In this document: positions 8,373-16,023 of the stretch, one piece after another
How positions within the stretch are numbered: the stretch's first letter is position 1
How the letters are laid out: the number at the start of each line of letters is the position of its first letter
NCBI RefSeq assembly: GCF_024055725.1
Contig: NZ_JAMXMX010000012.1
Span: forward strand, 1 to 64,000
Source of the DNA: Actinoallomurus spadix
GTDB taxonomy: Bacteria > Actinomycetota > Actinomycetes > Streptosporangiales > Streptosporangiaceae
Direction: 5' to 3'
Length of the DNA: 64,000 nucleotides
Position numbers and translations under genes: made by a program
Notes under the pieces: generated by a model
Seen by the model: only the letters and a program-made list of their open reading frames with translations
What the model was told of the DNA's origin: nothing
The model's database searches: none

Positions 8373-8710
8373 AGGATCTTCCGGAGCCGCAGCAGGTCGC
8401 CCAGACTGGCTTCGATCTTGAGGCGGCCCGTCGCCCACGCCTTGGCGACGTGGAGTTCCTCGGTGGCGAGCGCCACCAGGTCGTCGCTGCTCACCGTCAG
8501 CCGTACCTGGGCGGAGTCGGCGTCACCGGCGGTCCGGAAGTCGTCGAGGCCGCCCTGGTGGATCCGGGTGAGGAAGACCAGGCCGAGATCGGGCACGCGG
8601 CAGCTGATGGTCCGCTCGACGACGTGCCTGGCGAGGTCGTCGGCGTCCACCTCGGTGAGCCGGGCGGCGATGCGCTCAAGCGCCGAGCGCGCTTCCTGGG
8701 CGGTGGCCAT
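8369..8710 (-). CDS. SCP2-like sterol-carrier domain protein
   Basis: This 113-residue protein resembles the SCP2 sterol-carrier fold: RTISCRVPDLGLVFLTRI, AQVRLTVSSDDLVALATEE, and a final amphipathic stretch FATGRLK-like (AWATGRLKIEASLGDLLRLRKIL). Such proteins bind lipids or acyl chains in a hydrophobic tunnel. ATG 8710 is preferred; GTG 8740 in frame is possible, and neither has an ideal ribosome-binding site. The gene lies between the HAD phosphatase and the tlyA group and is read in the opposite direction. Its stop codon is within a 28-nt repeat. Confidence 0.7.
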   Translation of the reverse strand: MATAQEARSALERIAARLTEVDADDLARHVVERTISCRVPDLGLVFLTRIHQGGLDDFRTAGDADSAQVRLTVSSDDLVALATEELHVAKAWATGRLKIEASLGDLLRLRKIL

Positions 8711-8814
8711 CGTCTGGTCAGTTCCCCCGTCGTCGTCCACGACACCGCTGTCGTCAGCGGACGGTAGCGTTCTTCTTGAGCCGGACGCGACCGGCGGCGA
8801 AGGGAAGGGTACAG

Positions 8815-8982
8815 GTGAACGGCATCGAAGGGGACACCACGGGCGACGAGCGGGTCGACGCCGCGCTGGCCCGCCTCACCGCACTGGAGCAGGCGTCCCT
8901 GACCGAGCACCCCGCGGTCTTCGCGGACGTCCACCGGCGGCTGCAGGAGGCCCTGACGGGTCTCGACGAGGCGGCTTCATGA
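8815..8982 (+). CDS. small conserved protein upstream of tlyA
   Basis: This predicted 55-residue acidic, helical protein has the core VDAALARLTALEQASLTEHPAVFADVHRRLQEALTGLDE (described in parts: residues 13-52). The start is GTG 8815, chosen because AGGG lies 5 nt upstream; a TTG 39 bp further up is much less likely. I recall similar 50-70 residue proteins next to tlyA in other actinomycetes, with no function assigned. Its stop codon overlaps the ATG of the next mini-ORF (ATGA). Confidence 0.7.
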   Translation: MNGIEGDTTGDERVDAALARLTALEQASLTEHPAVFADVHRRLQEALTGLDEAAS

Positions 8983-9092
8983 CGGGCCGATCCGCGTCCT
9001 CGTCGGGCCGGTCGGCGGCGTCGTCGCTCCGGTCCGCCCGCGTGTCGCCGGGCGCGACCTCGGTGGACCCGGTCTCGGCGGGCGCGCCGTGA
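8979..9092 (+). CDS. 37-residue mini-ORF coupled on both sides
   Basis: An ATG at 8979 overlaps the stop of the upstream small gene (ATGA), and its own stop overlaps the GTG of tlyA (GTGA, 9089-9092). The 37-residue product is Ser/Arg/Gly/Ala-rich with no recognisable domain. Two 4-nt overlaps in a row suggest that ribosomes could pass through it by reinitiation into tlyA. It may be a translation relay rather than a functional peptide. Without it, tlyA would be separated from the preceding gene by 106 bp. Confidence 0.4.
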   Translation: MTGRSASSSGRSAASSLRSARVSPGATSVDPVSAGAP

Positions 9093-9901
9093 GCGCTCGC
9101 AGGCGGCTGGACAGTGAGCTGGTCCGGCGCGGTCTGGCCCGGTCGCGGGAGCAGGCGGTGGACCTGGTCACGGCGGGGCGCGTCACCGTCGCCGGCCGTA
9201 CCGCCGCCAAGCCCGCCACCCAGGTCGAGACCTCCGCGGCGATCGTCGTACGGCCGGCGGAGACCGGCCCCGAGTACGTCTCACGCGGCGGGCACAAACT
9301 CGCCGGGGCGCTCGAGGCCTTCGCCGACCTGCGGGTCGAGGGCCGTCGCTGCCTCGACGCCGGCGCGTCCACCGGCGGCTTCACCGACGTGCTGCTGCGC
9401 GCGGGCGCGGCGCACGTCGTCGCGGTCGACGTGGGATACGGCCAGATCGCCTGGTCGCTGCGCACGGACGAGCGCGTGACGGTCCTGGAGCGCGTCAACA
9501 TCCGCGACCTCGAGCCGGAGCAGGTCGTCTCGGCCGGTGGTGAGCCGCCCGACCTGGTCGTGGCGGACCTGTCGTTCATCTCGCTCCGTCTCGTCCTGGC
9601 CCCGATCCAGCGGTGCGTCGCCCCCGGCGCCGATTACGCGATGATGGTCAAGCCTCAGTTCGAGGTGGGCAAGGAGCGCGTCGGCGCCGGTGGCGTCGTA
9701 CGCGACCCCGCGCTGCGCGCCGAGGCGGTGCGCGACGTCGCCCGGCACGCCGAGACACTCGGCCTGGGAGTGCGCGGAGTGACGGCGAGTCCGTTGCCCG
9801 GTCCATCCGGGAACGTCGAATACTTCCTCTGGCTACGGGCGGGCGCTCCGCCCCTCGACGACGCACGGCTGGACAAGGCCGTGGCAGAAGGGCCCGCATG
9901 A
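9089..9901 (+). CDS. tlyA: TlyA family rRNA 2'-O-methyltransferase / hemolysin homologue
   Basis: This 270-residue protein has the TlyA arrangement. An N-terminal S4 RNA-binding domain (residues 1-60, RLDSELVRRGLARSREQA) is followed by the linker SRGGHKL at 65-71 and an FtsJ-like Rossmann domain with the SAM motif LDAGASTGGFTDVLL. Family members methylate 16S C1409 and/or 23S C1920 and thereby permit capreomycin/viomycin binding. The length is typical. The GTG start overlaps the stop of the mini-ORF. The stop overlaps the ATG of nadK (ATGA), so the two are translationally coupled. Confidence 0.92.
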   Translation: MSARRRLDSELVRRGLARSREQAVDLVTAGRVTVAGRTAAKPATQVETSAAIVVRPAETGPEYVSRGGHKLAGALEAFADLRVEGRRCLDAGASTGGFTDVLLRAGAAHVVAVDVGYGQIAWSLRTDERVTVLERVNIRDLEPEQVVSAGGEPPDLVVADLSFISLRLVLAPIQRCVAPGADYAMMVKPQFEVGKERVGAGGVVRDPALRAEAVRDVARHAETLGLGVRGVTASPLPGPSGNVEYFLWLRAGAPPLDDARLDKAVAEGPA

Positions 9902-10797
9902 CAGACAAGAGATCCGTCCTGGTCGTGACGCACACGGGCCGCAGCGCGGCGGTGCGCAGCTCGCACCTGGTGATCGACCGGCTGAGCGAGGCCGGCATCT
10001 GCGTTCGGGTGCTGGACAGCGAGGCCGAGGACCTGCAGTGCGCCGGCGCCGACGTCATGCCGGTGTCCGCGGCCGCCGCCGAGGGCGCCGAGATGGTGAT
10101 CGTCCTGGGCGGGGACGGCACGATCCTGCGGGCCGCCGACCTGGCCCGGCGGTCCGGCACCCCGCTGCTCGGCGTGAACCTCGGGCACGTCGGCTTCCTC
10201 GCGGAGGCCGAGCGAGAGGACCTCGCCGCCACGGTCGACAAGGTCGCCGCGCGCCGTTACGACGTCGAGGAGCGCATGACGATCGACGTGGTCGTCCGGC
10301 AGAACGGCACCGTCACCAGCACCGGCTGGGCGCTGAACGAGGCGGCCGTCGAGAAGGCCTCCCGGCAGCGGATGCTGGAGGTCGTCGCCGAGATCGACGG
10401 GCGGCCGCTGTCACGGTGGGGGTGCGACGGCGTGGTCTGTGCCACCCCGACCGGGTCGACCGCGTACGCCTTCTCCGCCGGCGGTCCCGTGGTGTGGCCC
10501 GAGGTCGAGGCGATGCTGGTCGTGCCGATCAGCGCGCACGCGCTGTTCTCGCGGCCCATGGTGGTCTCGCCCCGGTCCGTGGTCGCCGTCGAGCTGATCC
10601 CGAACAGCTCGGGCGGCGTGCTGTGGTGCGACGGCAGCCGGCCGATCGACCTGCCCCCTGGCGCGCGCGTGGAGGTCCGGCGCGGAGAGCGGCCGGTCCG
10701 GCTGGCGCGGCTGCACCAGACGCCGTTCACCGACCGGCTCGTCACCAAGTTCGGCCTGCCGGTCGCCGGCTGGCGCGGCCGTGTCCGGGACGAGTGA
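9898..10797 (+). CDS. nadK: NAD kinase
   Basis: This 299-residue protein carries the NAD kinase signatures: GGDGT at 71-75, the NE motif in ALNEAA and the TGSTAYAFSAGGP segment. It phosphorylates NAD to NADP using ATP or polyphosphate in the cytosol. The start is ATG 9898, which overlaps the tlyA stop; the reading frame is open further up inside tlyA, but similarity begins here (MTDKRSVLVVTHTGR). It is usually found between tlyA and recN in actinobacteria. A hairpin follows at 10881-10899. Confidence 0.95.
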   Translation: MTDKRSVLVVTHTGRSAAVRSSHLVIDRLSEAGICVRVLDSEAEDLQCAGADVMPVSAAAAEGAEMVIVLGGDGTILRAADLARRSGTPLLGVNLGHVGFLAEAEREDLAATVDKVAARRYDVEERMTIDVVVRQNGTVTSTGWALNEAAVEKASRQRMLEVVAEIDGRPLSRWGCDGVVCATPTGSTAYAFSAGGPVVWPEVEAMLVVPISAHALFSRPMVVSPRSVVAVELIPNSSGGVLWCDGSRPIDLPPGARVEVRRGERPVRLARLHQTPFTDRLVTKFGLPVAGWRGRVRDE

Positions 10798-10880
10798 CGC
10801 CGCGCCGGACGACCCGCCTCATCCCCTTCGACATGGGATGACTTCCCGTTCGTAGCCTCTGCTGGGGGCGGGACGACACG

Positions 10881-10899
10881 CCCGGAGGTTTCCTCCGGG
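10881..10899. terminator. short hairpin after nadK
   Basis: CCCGGAGG (10881-10888) pairs perfectly with CCTCCGGG (10892-10899) around a TTT loop, 84 nt after the nadK stop and just before the recN promoter. There is no T tract. It could be a weak terminator or part of the recN leader. Confidence 0.4.
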
Positions 10900-10912
10900 G
10901 TGAAGAGCCCTC

Positions 10913-10936
10913 TACGCTGAACCGAACACGTGTTCG
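10913..10936 (+). promoter_or_regulatory. recN promoter with LexA (SOS) box
   Basis: A TACGCT -10 (10913-10918) is followed at once by CGAACACGTGTTCG (10923-10936). That is a perfect dyad of CGAAC-N4-GTTCG, the core of the actinobacterial LexA box TCGAAC-N4-GTTCGA. The box covers the predicted transcription start about 100 bp before recN, which is ideal for repression. recN is a classical SOS gene, so the match is functionally coherent. Confidence 0.85.
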
Positions 10937-11036
10937 CCCGGGGAGGTCCGGTCACGGTCCCGCACAACGCGGCCGACGGGCCATCATGACCGAGTAGCCT
11001 CGGGCGCGCCGGGTGTCTGCGGACAGGAGGGCCTTC

Positions 11037-12764
11037 GTGACCGACGCACCAAGCCGGGTACGGCCCATGGTCGAGGAAGTACGGATCCAGAACCTCGGGG
11101 TGATCGAGGAAGCCGTCCTCGAGCTGTCCCCGGGCTTCAACGTGGTCACCGGCGAGACCGGGGCCGGTAAGACGATGGTCGTCACCAGCCTGGGCCTGCT
11201 GTTCGGCGGCCGCGCCGACCCGCAGCGGGTCCGGCCCGGGGCCGACCGGGCGACCGTCGAGGGCCGCATCGTCCTGAGCGAGGACGGCAAGGTCGCCGCG
11301 CGGGTCGAGGAGGCCGGCGGGGAGCTCGACGACGGCGCGCTCATCCTGACCAGGTCGGTCTCGGCGGAGGGCCGGTCACGGGCCCACGTCGGCGGCCGGC
11401 AGGCGCCGGTCTCGGTGCTGATCAACCTGGCGGACGACCTCGTCGCCGTGCACGGTCAGTCCGACCAGCAGCGGCTGCTGCAGCCCGGCCGCCAGCGGGC
11501 GGCCCTGGACCGCTTCGCCGGTGACGACCTGGCCAAGCCGCTGCGCGCCTACACCGCGGCGTACCGCCGGCACCGCGAGGTCTCCGCGCTCTTGGAGGAG
11601 CTGACGACCCGGTCGCGGGAGCGCGCCCAGGAGGCCGACCTGCTCCGGTTCGGCCTGGACGAGATCGAGAAGGTCGATCCCAAGCCGGGAGAGGACGAGC
11701 TCCTGGCGGCGGAGGAGGAGCGCCTGGCGCACGCCGACGCGCTCCGTACGGCCGCCACGACCGCCCACGAGGCGCTGCAAGGCGACCCCACGGCCACGAC
11801 CGGCGTCGTCGACGCGATCGGGCTGCTGAGCGCGGCCCGCCAGGCCCTGGAGGCCGTCCGCGCCCACGACGAGGCGCTCGCCGGGCAGGCCGACCGGCTC
11901 TCCGAGGCGGTGTACGTCGTGTCGGACGTCGCCGCCGAGCTCGCCGGCTACGCCGAGTCGGTGGAGGCCGATCCCGCACTCCTCGCCAGTGTGCAGGAGC
12001 GCCGCGCGGCCCTCGCCGGGCTGACCCGAAAGTACGGCACGACCATCGGCGAGGTCCTCGAGTGGGCGGAGCGGTCCGCCGCGCGCCTGCTGGAGCTGGA
12101 CTCCGACGACGATCGCATCGACGAGCTGCGCGCCGAGCACGAGGACCTCACCCGCCAGCTCGGCGAGCTGGCCGCCGAGCTGACCGCGCTGCGCACGGCC
12201 GCGGCCGAGCGCCTGTCCGAGGCGGTCACGGCGGAGCTGGCCGCGCTGGCCATGCCGCACGCCGGCGTGGTCGTCGCCGTGACGCCACAGGAGGACTTCG
12301 GCCCGTACGGCGTGGACGAGGTCGAGCTGCGGCTCGCCTCCCACCCCGGCGCGACGCCGCTCCCGCTGCACAAGGGCGCGTCCGGCGGCGAGCTGTCCCG
12401 CGTCATGCTGGCCATCGAGGTGGTCTTCGCCGGTGCCGACCCGGTGCCGACGTTCGTCTTCGACGAGGTCGACGCGGGGGTCGGCGGCAAGGCCGCCGTC
12501 GAGGTCGGCCGGCGGCTGGCGCGGCTCGCCCGGTCCGCGCAGGTGATCGTCGTCACCCACCTGCCGCAGGTCGCGGCGTTCGCCGACCAGCATCTGGTGG
12601 TCGAGAAGTCCAACGACGGGCGTGTGGTCCGCAGCGGCGTCACGGCCCTGGACGCCGGCGGGCGGGTCCGCGAGCTGTCCCGCATGCTCGCGGGCCTGGA
12701 GGACTCCGAGCTCGGCCGGGCGCACGCCGAGGAGCTCCTGGCCATCGCGGCCGCGGAGCGCTGA
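11037..12764 (+). CDS. recN: DNA repair protein RecN
   Basis: This 575-residue SMC-like ATPase acts at double-strand breaks. It shows Walker A GETGAGKT at 39-46, a central coiled coil rich in Ala/Glu/Leu (about 150-360) and the C-terminal signature SGGELSR followed by Walker B VFDEVDAGVGG (Asp476-Glu477). The length fits the family (550-590). The start is GTG 11037 with an ideal GGAGG 6 nt upstream; ATG 11067, where many homologues begin, is the alternative. It is preceded by a LexA box. The envelope genes steA/steB follow after 100 bp. Confidence 0.95.
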   Translation: MTDAPSRVRPMVEEVRIQNLGVIEEAVLELSPGFNVVTGETGAGKTMVVTSLGLLFGGRADPQRVRPGADRATVEGRIVLSEDGKVAARVEEAGGELDDGALILTRSVSAEGRSRAHVGGRQAPVSVLINLADDLVAVHGQSDQQRLLQPGRQRAALDRFAGDDLAKPLRAYTAAYRRHREVSALLEELTTRSRERAQEADLLRFGLDEIEKVDPKPGEDELLAAEEERLAHADALRTAATTAHEALQGDPTATTGVVDAIGLLSAARQALEAVRAHDEALAGQADRLSEAVYVVSDVAAELAGYAESVEADPALLASVQERRAALAGLTRKYGTTIGEVLEWAERSAARLLELDSDDDRIDELRAEHEDLTRQLGELAAELTALRTAAAERLSEAVTAELAALAMPHAGVVVAVTPQEDFGPYGVDEVELRLASHPGATPLPLHKGASGGELSRVMLAIEVVFAGADPVPTFVFDEVDAGVGGKAAVEVGRRLARLARSAQVIVVTHLPQVAAFADQHLVVEKSNDGRVVRSGVTALDAGGRVRELSRMLAGLEDSELGRAHAEELLAIAAAER

Positions 12765-12864
12765 CCCGCCTCGCCCGTACCACCACCGGCGGTGAGCGAA
12801 CGAACACGCCATTTCGGTCGTCGTTACCAATGGCACCGTCCGGGCTCTGGCAGGATTGGCAACG

Positions 12865-14094
12865 ATGAACGACGTCTCCCCGAGGATCAAGAGCGGCGCC
12901 CGGTTGCGGGTGCCGCTTCGGCGCGGGCTGCGCCGTGACCGCCGCGAGGGGGAGCCGGGAATCACCGGCGTCGCCCGCCTCGACGGGCGGACCAAGAAGC
13001 TGACCAAGCGCCTCGAACCCGGCGACATAGCGATCATCGACCACGTCGACCTGGACCGGGTCAGCGCCGAGGCGCTGGCGTCCTGCCAGGTCGCCGCCGT
13101 GGTCAATGTGGCGCGCAGCATCTCGGGGCGTTATCCGAACCTCGGCCCCCAGATCCTCGTCGAGGCGGGGATCGCGCTGATCGACGACGTGGGCCCCGAC
13201 GTGTTCACCAAGGTGCACGAGGGTGACGTCGTCCGCGTTGACGGCGAGGCCGTCTACCTCGGCGAGCAGGTCGCAGCCAAGGGCATCCGGCAGACCGTCG
13301 AGTCGGTCGAGGCGGCGATGACCGAGGCCAGGGCGGAGCTGCCCGCCCAGCTCGAGGCGTTCGCGGCCAACACCATGGAGTTCCTCAAGCGGGAGCGCGA
13401 CCTCCTCATCGACGGCGTCGGTGTGCCCGACATCACGACGAACCTCGAGGGCCGCCACGTCCTCATCGTCGTGCGCGGCTACCACTACCGCGAGGACATC
13501 GCGACGCTGCGGCCCTACATCCGCGAGTACCGCCCGGTGCTGATCGGCGTGGACGGCGGAGCCGACGCGCTGATGGAGGCGGGTTACCGGCCGCACATGA
13601 TCGTCGGCGACATGGACTCCGTGTCGGACGAGGCGCTCACGTCAGGGGCCGAGCTGGTCGTGCACGCCTACCGCGACGGCCGGGCGCCCGGCCTGAGCCG
13701 CGTCCACGACCTCGGGCGGGAGGGCGTCGTCTTCCCTGCCACCGGGACCAGCGAGGACATCGCGATGCTGCTCGCCGACGACAAGGGCGCCACGCTGATC
13801 GTCGCCGTCGGCACCCACGCGACACTGGTGGAGTTCCTCGACAAGGGACGCGCCGGCATGGCCAGCACGTTCCTGACGCGGTTGCGCGTCGGCAGCAAGC
13901 TCGTCGACGCCAAGGGCGTCAGCCGGCTCTACCGCAGCCGCATCAAGGGATCCTCACTGATCCTGCTGATCGCCGCCACGCTCGTCGCGATGGTCGCCGC
14001 GATCGTCTCCTCGCCGGCCGGTGAGGCCTTTGAGCCCGCCGTCGCCGACTGGTGGCACCAATTCGTCTACTGGCTAAACGGACTCTTCACGTGA
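12865..14094 (+). CDS. steA: SteA-type septation protein (thiamine pyrophosphokinase-like domain)
   Basis: This 409-residue protein has a thiamine-pyrophosphokinase-like catalytic fold (VDGGADAL, then GDMDSVSDEAL near residues 232-258). A single C-terminal transmembrane helix lies at about 363-385 (LILLIAATLVAMVAAIV), with a short outside tail. This is the layout of SteA, a divisome-associated protein known from Corynebacterium and Streptomyces that recruits or works with SteB. The helix implies membrane tethering at the septum. The start is ATG 12865 (AGGA 9 nt upstream); a TTG 9 bp earlier is less likely. Its stop overlaps the steB start (GTGA). Confidence 0.88.
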   Translation: MNDVSPRIKSGARLRVPLRRGLRRDRREGEPGITGVARLDGRTKKLTKRLEPGDIAIIDHVDLDRVSAEALASCQVAAVVNVARSISGRYPNLGPQILVEAGIALIDDVGPDVFTKVHEGDVVRVDGEAVYLGEQVAAKGIRQTVESVEAAMTEARAELPAQLEAFAANTMEFLKRERDLLIDGVGVPDITTNLEGRHVLIVVRGYHYREDIATLRPYIREYRPVLIGVDGGADALMEAGYRPHMIVGDMDSVSDEALTSGAELVVHAYRDGRAPGLSRVHDLGREGVVFPATGTSEDIAMLLADDKGATLIVAVGTHATLVEFLDKGRAGMASTFLTRLRVGSKLVDAKGVSRLYRSRIKGSSLILLIAATLVAMVAAIVSSPAGEAFEPAVADWWHQFVYWLNGLFT

Positions 14095-15059
14095 TCGATT
14101 TCCGGTACCACCTCGTCTCCATCATCGCGGTGTTCCTCTCGCTGGCGCTCGGGCTCGTCGTGGGCGCCTCGGCGCTGCGCGGCCCGCTGGTCGACCAGCT
14201 CAAGGAGACCTCCAACCGGCTGAAGAACAACAACGAGACGCTGCGGCGGCAGAAGGACGCGGCCGGCCAGGTGAACACCTACAACGACCAGGTGATCAAC
14301 GCGGCCGCGGGCCAGATGGTCGCCGGCCGGCTCAAGGACGAGAGCGTCGTGTTCGTCGAGGCCCCCGGCGCCGACGACCAGATGCGGGCGCAGACCGCCG
14401 ACATGGTCAGCAAGGCGGGTGCCCGGATCAGCGGCTATGTCACCTTGCAGAGCAAGTACCTCGACCCGAACCAGCAGGCCACGCTGAGCGAGCTGACCGA
14501 CCGGCTCAAACCGGCCGGCCTGACCTTCTCCGCGGACGCGACGTCGGCCGAGCGGACGGCGAGCGAGCTGGCGTGGGTGCTGGTGACGAAGCAGGCGGCG
14601 CGAAGCGGCCAGGAGGACCTTGCGGCTGGACAGGTGCTGCCCGGTTTCAAGGCGGCGGGTTTCCTGACTTACAGCGGGCAGCCGGCCACCCGTGCGACAC
14701 TCGCCATCGTGATCGCGCCCGCCGCCGCGAGCAGCGACAAGAACGCCGATGCCGACAACAAGGCGCTCGGCGCGCTGCCCAAGGCCCTGTCCACGTACGG
14801 CGAGGGCGCGGTCGTGGCGGGTGATGCGGACTCGGCGACCGACGGCGGGCTGATCAAGGCGCTCCGCGACGACGACGTCAAGGGCCACGTCGCCACGGTC
14901 GACACGGCGGACTCCCCGGCCGGGCGGCTGACGGCCGTGCTGGCGCTGGCCGCCGCGAAGCAGGGCAAGGCCGGCGACTACGGCATCGGGTCGAAGGTGG
15001 ACGGCGCGCTGCCGACCCCGGTTCCGACGCCCACGCCGACGATGACGAAGAAGAAGTGA
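14091..15059 (+). CDS. steB: SteB-type membrane protein (MctB/copper-transporter family)
   Basis: This 322-residue protein begins with a short inside segment and one transmembrane helix (LVSIIAVFLSLALGLVVGASAL). A coiled coil with KETSNRLKNNNETLRRQ follows, then a large extracytoplasmic domain and a Pro/Thr/Lys tail. The family is variously called MctB (copper) or SteB (septation, partner of SteA). The direct 4-nt overlap with steA favours the SteB role here. The start is GTG 14091, which gives the conserved IDFRYH opening. The adjacent MraY-like gene begins 6 bp after its stop. Confidence 0.88.
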   Translation: MIDFRYHLVSIIAVFLSLALGLVVGASALRGPLVDQLKETSNRLKNNNETLRRQKDAAGQVNTYNDQVINAAAGQMVAGRLKDESVVFVEAPGADDQMRAQTADMVSKAGARISGYVTLQSKYLDPNQQATLSELTDRLKPAGLTFSADATSAERTASELAWVLVTKQAARSGQEDLAAGQVLPGFKAAGFLTYSGQPATRATLAIVIAPAAASSDKNADADNKALGALPKALSTYGEGAVVAGDADSATDGGLIKALRDDDVKGHVATVDTADSPAGRLTAVLALAAAKQGKAGDYGIGSKVDGALPTPVPTPTPTMTKKK

Positions 15060-15065
15060 GGCGGC

Positions 15066-15977
15066 ATGCGTAAGGCAGTGGCGGGAGCCGCGCTGGGCGC
15101 GGCGGTGGCACGGGCCGCGTACATCGGGCTGACCCGCCGCCCGCCCCGGGACGAGAAGCTCTGGGTGCGGACGAACCACCGCGGTGAGCCGGTGACGCTG
15201 CTCGAAGGGCCGGCGTTCGCGGTCGGCGCGGTCACCGCGATCGCCGTCGTGCCGGGAGTGCCGGCGCGGATGCGGGCCGCCGCGATCGTCGCGGGCGGGG
15301 TCACCGGAGCCCTCGGCGGCTACGACGACCTCGCCGGATCGGGCGACCGCCGGGGATTCAAGGGCCACCTGTCGGCCCTGGCCCGCGGCGAGGTGACCAC
15401 GGGCGCGGTGAAGATCCTGGGCATCGGCGCGGCCGGTCTGACGGCGGCCGTGCTCGCGGGCACCGGCGCGCCGACGCGGCGCGGTGCGGCGCTCGACGTG
15501 CTGATCAACGGAGCGCTCATCGCCGGCACCGCGAACCTGCTCAACCTGTTCGACCTGCGGCCCGGCCGGGCGATCAAGGCCGGGCTGCTGGCGAGCCCGC
15601 TCGTCTTCGCGCCGCCCGCGCCCGGGCTGCCACGCGGCCGGTTCGCCGGTCTGCTCAGCGGGTCGGCGGTCGCCGCCGCGCCGCTCGGCGCCGCGCTCGC
15701 GCTGCTTCCTGAGGACCTGGGCGAGCGGGCGATGCTCGGCGACGCGGGGGCGAACTCCCTCGGCGCGCTCATCGGCCTGGCCGCGACCGGCCTGAGCCGC
15801 CGATCACGCCTGGCCGTTCTCGCCGGCGTCACCGCGCTGAACGCCGCGAGCGAGGTCGTCAGCTTCACCAAGGTGATCCAGGCGACGCCGCCGCTCAACC
15901 GGCTCGACCAGCTGGGCCGCCGGCCCGCGGCGCCGCAGACGCGGCCGGCGGGCACCTCACGACCAGACCCGATGTGA
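15066..15977 (+). CDS. MraY/WecA-like prenyl-phosphate sugar-1-phosphate transferase homologue
   Basis: This 303-residue polytopic membrane protein keeps recognisable remnants of the polyprenyl-phosphate sugar-1-phosphate transferase family: YDDLAGSGDRRGFKGHL (Asp-Asp and GxKGH motif), NLLNLFDLRPGRA (equivalent of NxxNxxDGLDG) and LGDAGANSLGA. It is shorter than MraY (about 350-370) and the Asp-rich second motif is altered, so activity is uncertain. Membership, rather than a specific substrate, is what I can support. It sits between steB and a MurJ-like flippase and overlaps the latter (GTGA), which suggests a lipid-linked glycan pathway. Confidence 0.7.
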   Translation: MRKAVAGAALGAAVARAAYIGLTRRPPRDEKLWVRTNHRGEPVTLLEGPAFAVGAVTAIAVVPGVPARMRAAAIVAGGVTGALGGYDDLAGSGDRRGFKGHLSALARGEVTTGAVKILGIGAAGLTAAVLAGTGAPTRRGAALDVLINGALIAGTANLLNLFDLRPGRAIKAGLLASPLVFAPPAPGLPRGRFAGLLSGSAVAAAPLGAALALLPEDLGERAMLGDAGANSLGALIGLAATGLSRRSRLAVLAGVTALNAASEVVSFTKVIQATPPLNRLDQLGRRPAAPQTRPAGTSRPDPM

Positions 15978-16023
15978 GCAGACCCGATGTGACCGAGCCG
16001 GACGTGACGAAGCCGGACGTGAC
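15964..16023 (+). repeat. 15-nt tandem repeat straddling a stop/start junction
   Basis: Four units (15964, 15979, 15994, 16009) have the forms CAGACCCGATGTGAG/C and (C/G)(G/A)AGCCGGACGTGAC. The first contains the stop of the MraY-like gene and the GTG of the flippase gene. Each unit carries another in-frame GTG (15974, 15989, 16004, 16019). The N-terminus of the flippase is therefore a PDVT(E/K) repeat. Confidence 0.85.
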
